From: Chlamydomonas reinhardtii
Taxonomy: Eukaryota > Chlorophyta > Chlorophyceae > Chlamydomonadales > Chlamydomonadaceae
Direction: 5' to 3'
Length of the DNA stretch: 64,000 nucleotides
Assembly: GCF_000002595.2 (NCBI RefSeq)
Contig: NC_057009.1
Span: 4,195,185 to 4,259,184, forward strand
In this document: one piece after another, positions 1 through 12,188 of the stretch
Layout of the letters: every line of letters starts with the position of its first letter
How positions within the stretch are numbered: the stretch's first letter is position 1
Made by a program: the position numbers and the translations under genes
The notes under the pieces: model-generated
Told to the model about the DNA's origin: nothing
Databases searched by the model: none
Seen by the model: the letters and a program-made list of their open reading frames with translations, nothing else

Positions 1-223
1 AGACATCAAAAGGCGGGAAAAGGTCAGGAAGCTTGGTTTGCCGCAGGTAGATGGTGCTCGGATGCTTTGGGTACAGCGGAATGTCCTGGCCACCGTCTGT
101 CGCCCGCGCCACCCTAGTGCCCCCCCTTGCCCCTTTGCCCCCCCCCCCGATTCCTTGACTAACGTATTGGGACCTATTTCGTTGGGCTCGGGCACATAAC
201 CTCCCCCCCTCCGTCCACTGCAG
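1..223 (+). other. Partial intron of the OPR gene
   Basis: No gene start is visible here. The stretch ends in a pyrimidine-rich tract and CAG at 221-223, which is the acceptor for the first visible exon. An upstream exon could overlap the first 50 bases but I cannot support one. Confidence 0.5.
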
Positions 224-3139
224 GCCTCAGCTGGTGGCTCTTCTATGGGGTCTGGTGCAGCTGGGGGTGCGGCCCACCACCCCGTGGCTGGCGCTCTACG
301 AGGAGGCGATAAGCGCCCGCCTGGACGGCGAGGAGCGGCGGGAGGCACGGGGCGCAGCAGCCCAGGGGGCGGAGCAGCCGCTGCAACCGCAGCAGGAGGA
401 GGGCATGGGTAGCGAGGAGCTGGTGAGGGTGCTCGGCGCGGTGGCGGAGGTGGGGTTCCAGCCGGGGCCGCGCTGCCGCGAGCTGCTGCTGGCGGCGGCG
501 GGGCGGCGGCTGGCTGGCGGCCAGCTACAGCCGCATCAGCTGGCAGGGCTCGCGTGGGCGGTGACGCGGCTGCGGTGGCGCGTGGGGCCGGCCTGGGGTG
601 GGCAGTTCGTGGCGTTGTCTGAGGCGCTCATGCCGCAGCTCAAGCCGGCTGACCTGCCTCCCGTGGTCGCCTTCCTGGCGGCATACCAACAACAGCAGCA
701 GCAGCAGCAGGCTGTGCTACAGCCGGGCCAGCAGCAGCAGCAGGAGCAGCAGGCGGGGCTGCTACAGCCGAAGCCGCTGCCGGGCTCCTGGACCCGGCGC
801 TGCCTGGAGTCCAGCTTTGCCAGCCTGCCGCAGACCAGCCCGCGTGCGCTGCCGGACCTGCTGCTGCACCTCCAGGCGCTGCAGCCGGCACTGCTGCGCG
901 CTGCTGCCGCGCGCATCTCTAGCACCCAAAGCAGCAGCAGCGCCGCCCACAGCGGCAGCAGCCATACGCCTGGTGCGGATTCGGGTGCGGGTGCGGGTAC
1001 GGGTGCGGGTGCGGGTGCCGGTGCGGGGGCGGTGGATGAGGAGCTGGTGGAGCTGGCGGCGGCCTGGCTGCGGCGCTACCTGGCGCAGTGCGGCGACAAG
1101 CTGGCGCGCTTCACGGCGGGCGGCCTGGCGCGCATGATGCTGGCGGTGGCGCGTGCGGGCGTGCGGCCGGAGGCGGCGTGGCTGGAGGCGACGTGTGGTG
1201 AGTCTGGGTGCGTATGTGTGTGTGTATGTGGGGGGGGCGTCGATGTTCATACATACACACATATCGGTAGTTCTGTTTTTGCCATTCCAGTAAGCAGCAC
1301 GAGACCCGGATATGCAGGGCGCCTGCGTGACGTGCTTCGCGGTCATAGCCTGACTGCCTGGTCTGCACGGCCCGGCCCCTCACACCCCGGCTCAACGAGC
1401 ACCGACGCGCCTGCTGTCCCTCGCCCCAACCACCCCCCCGACCTCCCGCTACAGCCGCTCTGGCGTCCAAACACGACGTGTTGGCCCCAGATGACCTTGC
1501 GGACGCCGTCATAGCCCTCGCCACTCTCCGGCGCCACAGCACCGCCACGCCCCCGCCGCCGCCACCGCCGTGTCCGCCCAGCTCCTCCTCTTCATCTTCC
1601 ATCGCAGCCGCCCCCATCACTGCTTCTGCCTCTCCTTCGTCCGCTGCTGCGACGCCCGCGCCCGGCGCCGGCGCCGGCACCTTGGCCGCTGCTGCGGCCA
1701 CTGCAGCAGCACGCAGCGCCGCCCGCGCGCGGCAGCGGCTGCTGGCGGTGCTGCTGTCTGGTAGCGCTACCAAGTTGTCACTGCTGCGCAACGAGCAGCT
1801 GGTAGGAATGGCGGCGGCTCTGGCGGAGATGGACGTGCGGCCACACGCCGGCTGGCTGACGGCGCTTCTGGAGGAGACCCAGAACCGCCTCGCGGCGGCG
1901 GCAACGGCAGCAACAGCAGCAACAGCAGCGGCAGCTGGTCCTGCCTCGGATGCAGCAGCTGCAGACACCGCCGCCACTGGGCCTGTGGCGGCTGGTGCTC
2001 GCGGCGAGGCCGGGGAGGCGACGTCCGCCACGTCAACATCCTCGGCGCCGGCGGCGGTGGCGACGGCGTCACCAGCGCACCTGCCGCCGCGGCTGCTGAC
2101 GCAGCTGCTTGTGGCCATTGCCAAGATGGATGCGGGGCTACCGCCTGCGGCCTGGCTGCGTGCGTACATGAAGGTGCGTGGCCCCACCACACATGCCACG
2201 TGCACACATGCAACCTGTCCTTCCTTGTGGTCTCATGGAATAAACATGCCATGTTTGATTTACAATATGTTCCCCTCACCAGAAACGTCAGCGTAATCGG
2301 GTGTGCTTCGTGATAGAGCGTGGCGGATGGTGCCTTGTCCGACAATATTCCTGCTTGAGTCTTGCCATGTATTTGCGTGCACATGAGCAAACTTTAGCCA
2401 AGTGTTCCCCGTTCTTTCCTCCACGCTGGTCTCCATCTGGTGTCGTGCCTCACTTGTACTTCGATTGCAGGCTGTGGAGTCGCAGCTAGGAGCCTACGAC
2501 TCAGAGGCTCTGGGCGGCCTGGTGTGGGCGCTGGTGGTGTTGGGGCTGCAGGCGCCACCGACCTGGATGGAAGCGGTGATGGCGAGGGCGCGTGTGTGCC
2601 TGGAGGCCGAGGCGCCAGCAGGCGCCAGCCGCGTCGGCGGCGCCGGCTCATCCGCGGTGGTCTCGCTGCGCGAGCTGTTGCAGGCGCCGGGGGGTGATGG
2701 CATGGGGCCCAGTGGAGCAGCCAATGCGGGTGCGGGTGCGGGTGCGGTGGTGGGCTGGGACGGCTACTCGCGCGCTGCGACGCAGGGGCTGTTGGCTGCC
2801 ATTGTGGAGGGGGCCGCAGTCGGGTCTGATGCCGCGCTGGGCTGGCCCCAGCAGTCACAGCCGCCGCAGAAGCCGCAACCGCGGCAGCAGCGGCCGCAAC
2901 GGCGCCCGGAGCAGCCTGCAACAGACACACGGCCCGAGGGGGGAGCGTCGGGGCAGGCGGCGCAGCAGCAGGGCCGGCGGCAGGGGGCTGAGGGCCGGCG
3001 GCAGGCTTATGGCTACCTGTCGGGGCCTTACAAGCGGCGCTCTGCCGCCGGCGCGGGGCAGCACAGGCGCCGGGCTGGGGCTGGGGGCGGAGAGGCAGGG
3101 GCAGGGGATGCGGCGGCCCCTGCGGCCGTGCCTTCTTGA
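224..3139 (+). CDS. OPR (octotricopeptide) repeat protein, 3' part
   Basis: Exons 224-1197, 1455-2173 and 2471-3139 (stop TGA) join in frame and give about 786 residues; the 5' end lies outside the window. At least six degenerate units follow the OPR pattern of a Leu/Ala-rich helix followed by P-x-x-W, for example LLWGLVQLGVRPTTPWL, MMLAVARAGVRPEAAWL, MAAALAEMDVRPHAGWL and LVWALVVLGLQAPPTWM. Gln, Ala and Gly-Ala stretches separate them. The 1197/1455 join restores an Ala codon and produces a continuous repeat unit, which supports the splice. OPR proteins in green algae are organelle-targeted RNA-binding factors that control stability, splicing or translation of chloroplast or mitochondrial transcripts, usually one per target; the target cannot be read here. 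No RAP domain is seen; the C-terminus is a basic, Gly/Ala-rich tail. Family call is fairly secure, target unknown. Confidence 0.75.
961..1032 (+). repeat. Coding GGTGCG minisatellite
   Basis: Tandem hexamer-like GGTGCGGGT units inside the first OPR exon encode a Gly-Ala/Gly-Thr stretch. It sits between repeat units and is probably a neutral linker. Confidence 0.6.
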
Positions 3140-4027
3140 AGCGTGGTGGGGCATCGGAAGGCGGCTGTCAGAGGGTGTTTGTCAAATGGGACGGCACTGA
3201 GGCGACCGACACAGTTCCGCGGCGGCACACGCTGTTGGCTGCGGTACAGATGCAGTGCCCTGGCGCCGTAGCGAGAGCCAAGCGGCAACTGTACGCCAGT
3301 GATGGATCTTTATATTGTACCCGGGCTGTAGTGATTCAGTTTAAAGAACTCGTATTGCTGGGGATTGAAGAAGCGGGACAAAGCTCAATGTTACATGCAC
3401 CGCAATGGGTGCAGACCTCGTGCACCGGCACGTGTACTCGTGTAGTGACCCCACAACTCGTTTACCATAATTTGCAGCAGGGCGCGTCACAGCGCTAATG
3501 AATACGCGGTCGTGGGCTTGCGACACATTGCGCACATTCCTCCTTGCCCGCCCCTTCACTGCCGCTTGTTGTTGGATGAAGACCCCGCCCCGCGGATGCC
3601 TGAGACCGCGCACAGCAGCCACGCAGCCTCGTTGCGTCCATTCAGATTTCCTGCTGATACGCGCGCAACGATGCATGCAGCCAACCACAGAAGCTAAAGC
3701 ACAAGCAATCATATAACCGCCGGCAAGCCTTCCGGCCCAGCTTGCCCAGAATCCACGGCACCCAGTTGACTCCTCCTTCCTTCCTTCACCCTCTCGCACC
3801 AACGGCTACACGAGCACGGCCATCAGGACCCAAAACAAACTATGCTTAGGAAGCGTACAGCGAGCACCCTACCACCTGCAACTACACCGATCGCACGTCA
3901 CCATCTCTGCCTCACGGTCCCTTCAATTCGCAGGACAATCCCTCCACCAACCACCCCATCACCACACGCCACGCACCAATCACCCAACGCACGCCACACA
4001 TGTCGCCATCAACCCCCGCGCCGCAAA
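3140..4027. other. Convergent intergenic region
   Basis: This is the tail-to-tail space between the OPR gene (+) and the WW/coiled-coil gene (-). It holds their 3' untranslated regions. I see no further gene; short open frames here lack the high GC3 of the real exons. Confidence 0.6.
3391..3395 (-). terminator. Candidate polyadenylation signal TGTAA
   Basis: TTACA on the plus strand is TGTAA for the minus-strand gene ending at 4028. It implies a 3' UTR of about 640 nt, long but within the algal range. It is the first such signal downstream. Confidence 0.35.
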
Positions 4028-7000
4028 CTACTTGCCGCCCGCCGCCGCCTGCTGCGCCTCCGCCATCTTGGCCAGCTGCTTCTGCTCCTTCATCTTGCGG
4101 TAGTAGGCGCGGTAGTGCTCGTCCATGGGGTGCTCGTATGTGGAGGCGTTGGTGGCGGCGTTGTAGAAGAACTCGTTGCCCTCGCCGTCCAGGTGCACGG
4201 TCCAGCCCTCGGGCAGCGGCGCCGTGAGCGCCCACTCGGCGATGTGGATCAAGTCGGCGTCCTCAACCACGTCCATGCCCAGGTACTGCGCGGGAGGGAG
4301 GAAGGGAAGCGGAGGAGGAGGGGAAGGAGGAGGAGGGTGGGTGAGGATGCGTGTGGGATACAGCGTGTGTCAAAGAGCACAAGGAAAACATTGCGCAAAC
4401 AGTGTGTGTGTTTCTGTGCGTGTCTACGTGTTTCTGTGTGGGGATGGGGGTCAAGTTAGACGACCGGTGGCGAGGCGGGGTTGGGGTTATTGTCCCTGTG
4501 TTCAGGTTTCAGGTCCCGTCACCAAAAGCGCCAGCCGCCGGACCGCGCCTCACCTTGCCGTACGCCACGATCTCCTCCTGCGTGGGCGGGTCGTCCACCT
4601 CGGTCGGCCCCGCCGGCTGCGGCAGCATCGCCCCCGCCGCCGCCGCGCCGCCCATGCTGCCCATGCTCCCCATCCCCGGCAGGCCGCCCATGCTGGCGCT
4701 GCCCGGCAGCCCGCCGCCCATGGCCGCCGCCGCCGCCGCGGGGCCCATGCTGGCGCTCCCCGGCAGTCCCATGCCCATGCCGCCCATGCTCATGCTGCCG
4801 GCCGACGGCTGCTGCATGAGGCCCATGGGTCCGCCCATGCCGCCCATGGGCGTGGCCACGGGACCCATGGGTCCCATCTGCAGCTGCGGCGCGGCGCCGC
4901 CGGTGGCGGCCCCCAGGATGCGCTGCGCCTGCAGCATGGCCGCCATCTTGACGGTCTGCGCCAGCTGCTCCTGGAACATGCGCATGGTCTTGGCGATCTG
5001 CTCCTGCAGCGCGCCCTTCTCCTGCTCAGCCTTGGCCTGCAGGGGGCCATACCAGGGCGGTGGTGGTGGTTAGGTGGTGGTGGTGGTGGGGGAGAGGCAG
5101 AGGGAGAGCATGTTGGGCTTCCACGTGCCCACGGCGCACGAGGTGGTCGTTTAGTGCCTCGTGGGCTGCAGGGGACATGGGTTGCTAGCTACCCGCTGCC
5201 CAGTACCACTCTGATCCCACCGCTGCCCATGACCGCCTGCCCCCCACCCCCTAAGCCCCGACGCCCCCAACCCCTCAGTAGTTTGTTTTGGGGTTGGAAT
5301 GGACTATCCTTCGCCCCACACACACACGCACACACGCCTCACCTTCTCCAGCTCCGCCTGGCTCTTCTGCGCCTCCAACATGCGCTGCGCCGCCTCCAGT
5401 GCGGTGCGCTCCGCCTCCACCCGCCCCTTCTCGTCCTCCAGCTGCCGCACGTGCGACAGCTCGTCGTCCAGCTTCTTCTCCAGCATCTGAACAACGACGC
5501 GAACGCACAGGGCGCATAGCAATGTGTGTAAGCTTAATCGCATTTACTGCATCGGTCAAGTATTATGGCAAGCACTGTGAAGAATAGGGACCACACCGGG
5601 AGCGCGTCTGGCACCCAAGCCACGACACGGGGCCCACCCGCCCACACAAGCCCACACCACCGCAAGGCCCTCCGCACCTTGACCGCCGCTTCCAGCCGCG
5701 CCGCCTCCTCCGCCTGCGCCGCGTTGCGCCCGGACGTGTTGCGGCTGCCGCCGTTGCCTCCCGCGCTCTTGAGCCGGTCGCGCTGCGCCTTGAGCGCCTC
5801 GATGGACATGACGCTGGCCGCCAGCTGCTGGTCGATGTCGGCGCCCTGCTGCTCGTACATGTCTCGGAGCAGCCGCTGCCGCTCCTGAGGTCCGGAAGAA
5901 GCGGCAGAATGATAGCAAGATTGGTGTGTGCGAGGGAGGACAAAGGAGAGGAGAGCGCGATTGCGCGCGGTCTGGCGGGCTTGGTGGCATTTGACTGGTC
6001 GTGCGGCTAGAGTTGTTCAAGGGCACCTGCTCTGGTGCCACACCAGCACAGCCCTCGTACCAGCACCGGTGCTGACACACGCACCTCGTCGAATAACTTC
6101 TTCTGGGCGTTGAGATGGTCCTCCAGTTTGGACTTCTCCTCCGCCAGCACCGCCGCCAGGGTCGCCCGCTCCTCCTCCAGACGCCGCTGAAACTCCGCAC
6201 GCTCCGCCTCTAGCGCAGCCTCCATCTCCTGCGGGGTTGGGTCAAGCGTTGGGTCGGGCATTGGTCGAGTGTTGGGCCGGGCATTGGTTGAGGCAACTAG
6301 GACGGCGGCGGCGGGCTGGGTCTGCACATGCTGCAAGCCTGCAACGCGTGCAGCCATAGCGAAAAGCAGGGGGGGCTAGGACAGCGGCAGCCCTCCCGTC
6401 CTATCGACAAGGCTCCTCCGTCCTCCGTCCTCTCAGCCCTCGTAGTCCTCCGTCCTCGTAGCCCTCGCCAACCCCGGTCCTCTCAGCCCTCGCCGCCCTG
6501 TCCCCACCTTAAGCCGCTCGTCTGTGGTGCCGGCTGTGAGGTTGATGTTGAGGCGGATGGCGGGCAGCGGCGCCGCCGACGACGCGGTGCCGGGGCGGCT
6601 GCCGCCCGCCACCGTCAGAGCCTTCAGCTGCGCCGCCGCCTCCTCACTGCGCTGGCGCTCCTGCGATCGCGATGCGGCGATGCGAAACAACGGCCGTAAT
6701 CAGCGGGCTCCATGCGTTCTGAGCAGCAAGAGGAGCGCACACGACCACACAGCTACACTGCGCACGCACGCCGCCTCCGTGGTGTGCGCCCTCCCCCTTC
6801 CTCCCCCTTTTCCAAACATCCTTGCATCCCCCCTGCCTTCCATCGCCTCTCCTCACCTCGCTCATGGCCCGCTTCATGTCCTCGATGCCGCGCCGCAGCT
6901 CCTCCGCCTCCGGCCCCGCGCCCTCGCCGTCCATGCTCAAAGCCACCTTGAGACCCCGGCTGCCCGGCCGCAGGTGCACACGCACCGGCGGCCGGTTCGG

Positions 7001-10000
7001 GTCCGCGCCCTCCGCCGCCGCCTCCCCTTCCCCTTCCCCGGCATCGCCGCCCGCCGCCGCCACCGCCGCGCTGCCCGGCCGGGAGCCCTGCCGAGAGCCG
7101 CCCGGTGCGCCGCGCCCGCCCGCCCCCAGCTCCGCAACCGTGTCGCCCGCCTCCGCAGCGATGATCGCCTCACTGCTCTCCGGCGCAGCAGCCGCGGCCT
7201 CCGCCTCCGCCTCCGCCCCCGCCTCCGCCTCCGCTCCCGCCTCGCCCTCGCCCGCGCCCATGCCCGCCGCCGAGGCCTCCCCCTCCAGCCCCTCGCCATC
7301 CGCGTCAGGGTCCACCAGCGGGCCGTCCTCATCCATGGGCGTGCCGTCCTCAAACAACGCGGCTGCGGCGTCCGCCATAGCGGAGTGCTCGGCCCCTGCT
7401 GGGCCACGCGCGCCGCGGCTGCCGGCACCCGGCGGGCCCGCCTTGCGTCCGCCGTTGCGCTTGTTGTCCTCGGCCCGCCTGCGCACCTCCTCACGCTTAC
7501 GGTCCATCTCGCGAGCCTTTTCCCGCATCTCCGCCTCCCGCTTGGCCTTGGTCTCCGCCGCCGCGCGCGCGCGCCCCTCCACGCGCGCCGCCTCCTCCGC
7601 CCGCCGCGCCGCGGCCTCCGCCGCCGCGCGCGCCTGCGCCTCCATTCGCGCCTGCGCCCGCGCGCGCTCCTCCGCCTCCCGCGCCAGCTGCGCCTGGTGT
7701 GCGGCGTAGTCCTCTTGCAGCTGCAGCTTAAAGTCCTGGATCACCTGCATGCGGACAATAAGAAATATGGGATGGTGGGAGTGAGAGAACTGCTTTGACT
7801 GTATCCACTTGAGTTTGACGTCATTATCTGCCAACATTTTAGGTGTGCCCATGCTAGGGTTCCGTGGATGTACGGCACGTAACAGATGTCGATCCCCTCG
7901 CCCTCCAGTGCCTTGCCCAGGCAATCCCTCACTCTGCCTTTCATCCTTCCTGCCCCTCCACAGACACAGACACAGACACAGACACAGACACAGACAGACA
8001 GACACAGACACACACACGCACAAACACACAAAGACACACCTTGAGCAGCATCTCTCGCTCCACGCGGCACAGCGCCACCACGCCCTGGTCCTTCAGCGCC
8101 CGCAGCTGCTTGCGCACGTCCAGGTAGTAGCTGATGATCTTGAGCTCCTTAAACTGCAGGGGGGGAGGCAGCCGTCCATGGAGAACAGAGTGATTTAACC
8201 GCAAGTATGAAGAGCATGGGGTGGGGGGGTAGCCGTTGATGTGGAGAACGGGGGGGGGGGGCGAGAAGGGCATTTGGGTGAGAACGTGGTGGCGGGTGGG
8301 ATAGCGGCCGAGGGGGTGCGCGGGCGCGCGCGCGCGGCCTCGCCCCGCCCCCCGCTAGCTGCACCCTCCGCACCCAGCCCGCCCCCACCTGCTTGAGGAA
8401 CAGCTCCCTGTCCGGGTCCTTCCAGTTCCACAGCGCCGCCGCCGTGTCCCAGTCCCCGGTGGCCATGTGCTGCGCCACCAGCCCCTCCATCTCGCTCAGC
8501 GTGGCCTGCAGCGCCTCAAAGTTGCTGTACACCACCTGCGTGTGTATGTGTGTGTATGTGTGTTTGTGTTTTGTGTGTTTGTGTTTTGTGTGTGTGTGTG
8601 TAGGTAATGTCAACGTGGGCACTGTGCATGCGACTGGAGCTTCTGGTCCTTTGCCTCACCTCGCTCCAGTCAGGTGCCCCTGCCAGCGCACAGCACTCAT
8701 CGAGCACCGCCCTTCCCCCACCTTCACCCGCCTTTATTTAACATGTATATAATCCCCCCTCCTCCGGTTTGGGACTGGATAATATTTACCCCCTCCACCG
8801 CACCTTGATGGCCGCGAAGAAGTATCCGTGCTGCATGAGCAGCGCCGCCGCCTGCAGCATGGGCGCGGGCCGCTGCCGCCCCAGCGCGTCGCAGTACTCC
8901 TCCAGCTTGGGCACAATCACACGGTGCTGCAGGCGGGGCCGGAGACGACAGTGGAGCAAGGGTACCGTACGTGAATGAAGGGTTGGGGCGGGCCGGCGTC
9001 GTTCAGGATTCCCACGAGCCGGCGGCCTGCCTATGTCCCATTCTGGCCCATCACTGCGGCGGAGTCGCTTGTGCCGCCTTGCCACACAGGATCGTACCCC
9101 AAGCCACACCCGGTCCAGCAACCCCCCTCCTCCAGCCCCGCCGGCCTCTCAAACCCCCCACCCTCCCTCAACCCTATTCATCCCGCCTCCCCCCTCCAGC
9201 TCCGCCCTCCCAACCTTGTTGAAGATGTAGGCGCGCAGCAGCGTGGGCAGCGCGCTCTTGTCCCGCTCCAAGTCGCACACGCGCAGCGCGTCGCTAAACG
9301 GCACCTCGCTCACGGCGGGCGCGGCCCCCGCTCCCACCAGCCGCTTGGCTCGCTTCAGCGCCGCCGCCTTGCTGCCCTTGGGCCGCAGGCGGCCGCCCGG
9401 CGGTGCGCGGCGCGCAATGAGCTCCGCCAGCTCGGGCGCGATGTCGGAGGGCACACCCGACACCTGCAGTGAAGCAAGGGAGCGAGAGAGAGGGGGTGAG
9501 GGAGAGAGGGAGAGAGAGTGTGTGTATGTGAGATAGGGAGGCAGATTGAGTGTGATCACGTGTGTGTGTATGTGAGATAGGGAGGCAGATTGAGTGTGAT
9601 CACGTGACCAAGGGAAGGCAGTGTGAGCAGGCTGGAAGCCCACCCCAGCCCAGCCCCGCGCCACCCAACCCGTGTTGATTACACAGCCCCCATCGCTGCC
9701 CATCTGCCTCCTTCCCACCCCGCCTTCACCCGCACCCGCCTGAGTCACTGCACCCTCGCCTTCGCCCGCCCTGCCTTCGCCCGCCCCGCCCCGCCCCCCC
9801 CCCCCCGCCTTCCGCACCTTGGTGGTGAGCAGCGACTCGAATGCGCTGTTGACGTAGGGGTCGTTTGAGAAGATGACCTTCTGGCCCAGCGACTGCAGCA
9901 TGCGCGTGGTGCGCAGCGCCGTGAGCGCCTTGGGGCTCATGTTGGCGTTCCACTGCTGCGCCTCGTGGAAGCTGCCGCCGCCCGCCGTGGCGGTGTGCGG

Positions 10001-10645
10001 CGAGCCGGGCCCGGCGGTGGCGCTGCTGCTGCGCAGTACCGGCAGCAGGTAGGAGTTCGCCACGTTGCGCGTCTCCAGGCCCAGCGCCTCGGCCTGTGCG
10101 TGTGCGTGTGTTTTTGTGCTTGTGCTTGTGTCGTGTTTGTGTTTACGGCGTGTGCGAGCTTGGGGGTACACGTGTGTGCAGGACAGCTGTACAGGGCACT
10201 AAGAGCGGCAGCCGTAAGCGAAGGTCACCGTGGAACCGATAGGCTCCAGCTGGCGGGGGCTATCTGGCGTTTCGCCCAGATGAGTATGCTCACGAGCAGC
10301 ATGCGCCGGCATGCATGGGCCTACAGAAGGCGCAGGCCCGCACCCCAAACACAGCGCACACCCCGATCGGCGCCAGACCTCCCGCGTGACTCTCTAACCT
10401 GGTGACCCAATGCCCATGCACAAAGACCGTGTGCACCTGGCCTGCGGCGTTGGCCGCGACCCGAAGCCCTCTTCCCTGAAGCCCAACCCAACCCACGGAC
10501 GCGACAAGGCCCCCACACCGGGCCCACGCGGCGCGAGCTCCCCCAGCCGAGGCCCGCGTCCTGGCTGAGCCGTAAGCACGTAGAAACTCACCTTTCGCAT
10601 CATGCGGCTGCCGCCGAGGCGCTTGTCGCGGTCGCGTGCAGACAT
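4028..10645 (-). CDS. Coiled-coil protein with C-terminal CEP164-like WW module
   Basis: Thirteen exons, all joined in phase 0, give 1079 residues: 10645-10592, 10093-9818, 9463-9215, 8926-8804, 8535-8389, 8153-8040, 7744-6857, 6660-6508, 6228-6085, 5884-5678, 5486-5343, 5036-4554 and 4285-4028. The start is the only ATG before a strong GTGAGT donor. The middle (about residues 322-450 and 618-850) is Glu/Lys/Arg/Ala-rich heptad coiled coil, with an acidic Ala/Glu/Gly insert near 450-600. A Met/Gly-rich segment (about 865-975) follows. The last two exons read TQEEIVAYGKYLGM, then APLPEGW, an FFYN strand and YEHPMDEHY. That order (helix, WW fold, EHY after the final Pro) matches the WW region of the centriolar distal-appendage protein CEP164; the second WW Trp is Tyr here. 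I infer a basal-body or flagellar scaffold. The N-terminal 320 residues are not recognised. Confidence 0.65.
8167..8252. repeat. Intronic repeat family B, two copies
   Basis: Two neighbouring copies (8167-8210 and 8229-8252) of a motif around AGCCGTTSATGTGGAGAACRG followed by GTGATTTAAYYGCAAGTA lie in the intron between the 8389 and 8153 exon ends of the WW/coiled-coil gene. Related copies occur at 52261-52290, 53337-53365 and 53389-53432. Confidence 0.5.
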
Positions 10646-12188
10646 TTCCTTTACGCTGCTGCTCCCAAGCCCCCTGGCAGCTCCAATATTGATGTGAAGC
10701 TAGTTATAGGCCGTTGCAGCTGAGGTTAACAACCGCCCCAGCGCGTTTATAGCTGTGTTGCCGGATGCTGCACGAGCGCAGCCCCGGTCTATAAATTTGA
10801 TTCTGTCATTACTTATAAGCCAGTTCTAATTACAGCCATAGTCATGGCGATTTACTCGCGACGAAACAACCAGCTTAGAACTCTCCCAAGGCGCACAAGG
10901 TCTAGAGTTAAATTATGAATGCAGGTAGTGTATCTGGCGCGAGCAAATATATTCACTTGACGAATTAGGATGGCTTGGTAGCTTGGGCAGGTTCAATCGT
11001 GCCGGTCCAGCACGAGAAGCACCCGTGGGACTGCTTTGTGCTCTGAAGCTGATCTGATCCGGTTTTTCTACGTGTGGTGTCATACACCCGGCTGGCAAGG
11101 CCTTCCCATCCCAAGGATGCAACGCAGGATGGCGAGAGGATGCCTCACAGGATGCCCAACGCCACGCCACGGAGGCCGAGCCCGAAGAGCCCAAAGAGCC
11201 TTGTTTACAAAGATATTACACTCTCACATAAGAGCTGGTGCTACGCCCATTAAGAGCATGCCCGCCTCATGAGTCTTGAGCCTGGGCTGCTGGCTACTGA
11301 ACAGCCCCAAACCTATCAACGCTCCCTACACGTGTCTCCCCACCTCATAGGCGACATCTCCGCTTGCTCCGTTGCTCGTCTCTTTGGCGCTGGGCCATTG
11401 TAGCGATGTGTAAGTGTCCATCATACACGTAAGCTTCACTACGCGCGCTGAGGTGTCTTCAAATGCGTCCCGGTTCACACACACTCAAGCCGGCCCGTGT
11501 CGGCGTTTCGCCCCAGCTCCAAACACCAAGTACACTTCTTCCGCACCACTACCTCGCAAATTGTGACTTGAATGCCCCAGTCCTCAGATTTGTCATGAAG
11601 TCATGAATGGACATCTTCAGCCTCCGCATTACGCTATCTTCAACGTTACAGGCGTCAAACCCAAAGCGAACACACCACTGACCTAACAGAATTCATGTTG
11701 TACGGTCATTGGCAGCTAGCAATCATCAACTACTCTAGCAAGTAACTATTAAGTGGCCGCAAACGCCCGTGTTCAGTTCAAAGGCGTATCAAACACTCGA
11801 GCAAGTTATCAAGCCACCGGCTAGGAAATGTGCGGAAACTGCCACAGCGCCTTCAATCGCACCCAACGACAAAGGCTACCACGCAGGGTTTGTATCTTGT
11901 TTTCGGGGTGATGTCTGGCTCCAGACAATAACGGCCGGCTGGCCGCCGTCTTTCGTCTGAGCATAGGGCGGTTTGGGGCTTTCTCATAGGAATTCGGACA
12001 AACCCGCCCCAAACCCGGGCCAACAAAGTCTAGCCCCAGACATTAGGCCCCGGAAGGAATGTCCAGAAAACGGCCAAAATGGCCAATTCATGTCTGGAGA
12101 CATTAAGATAGGAGCCCTGCTACCATGTTACCGGGACCGCTATAGTCCGCAAGCGTCAACGCATGGTTCTAAACTGTATTGCGTTTCA
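10646..12188. other. Intergenic region, about 1.5 kb
   Basis: It holds the promoter of the coiled-coil gene and the 3' UTR of the next minus-strand gene. Base composition is nearer 50 percent GC than the flanking exons. Around 11905-12110 there are several imperfect copies of a CAGACATTA-like word and a GGCCAAAATGGCC palindrome. I see no gene. Confidence 0.5.
11646..11650 (-). terminator. Candidate polyadenylation signal TGTAA
   Basis: TTACA on the plus strand, about 540 nt downstream of the minus-strand stop at 12189. It is the nearest TGTAA to that gene. Confidence 0.35.

Noticed and set aside
6524-7798. Long plus-strand open frame (about 424 codons)
   Set aside because: Antisense shadow of the GC-rich coiled-coil exon on the minus strand; Arg/Leu/Ala composition is typical of reverse reading of Glu/Ala/Arg codons.
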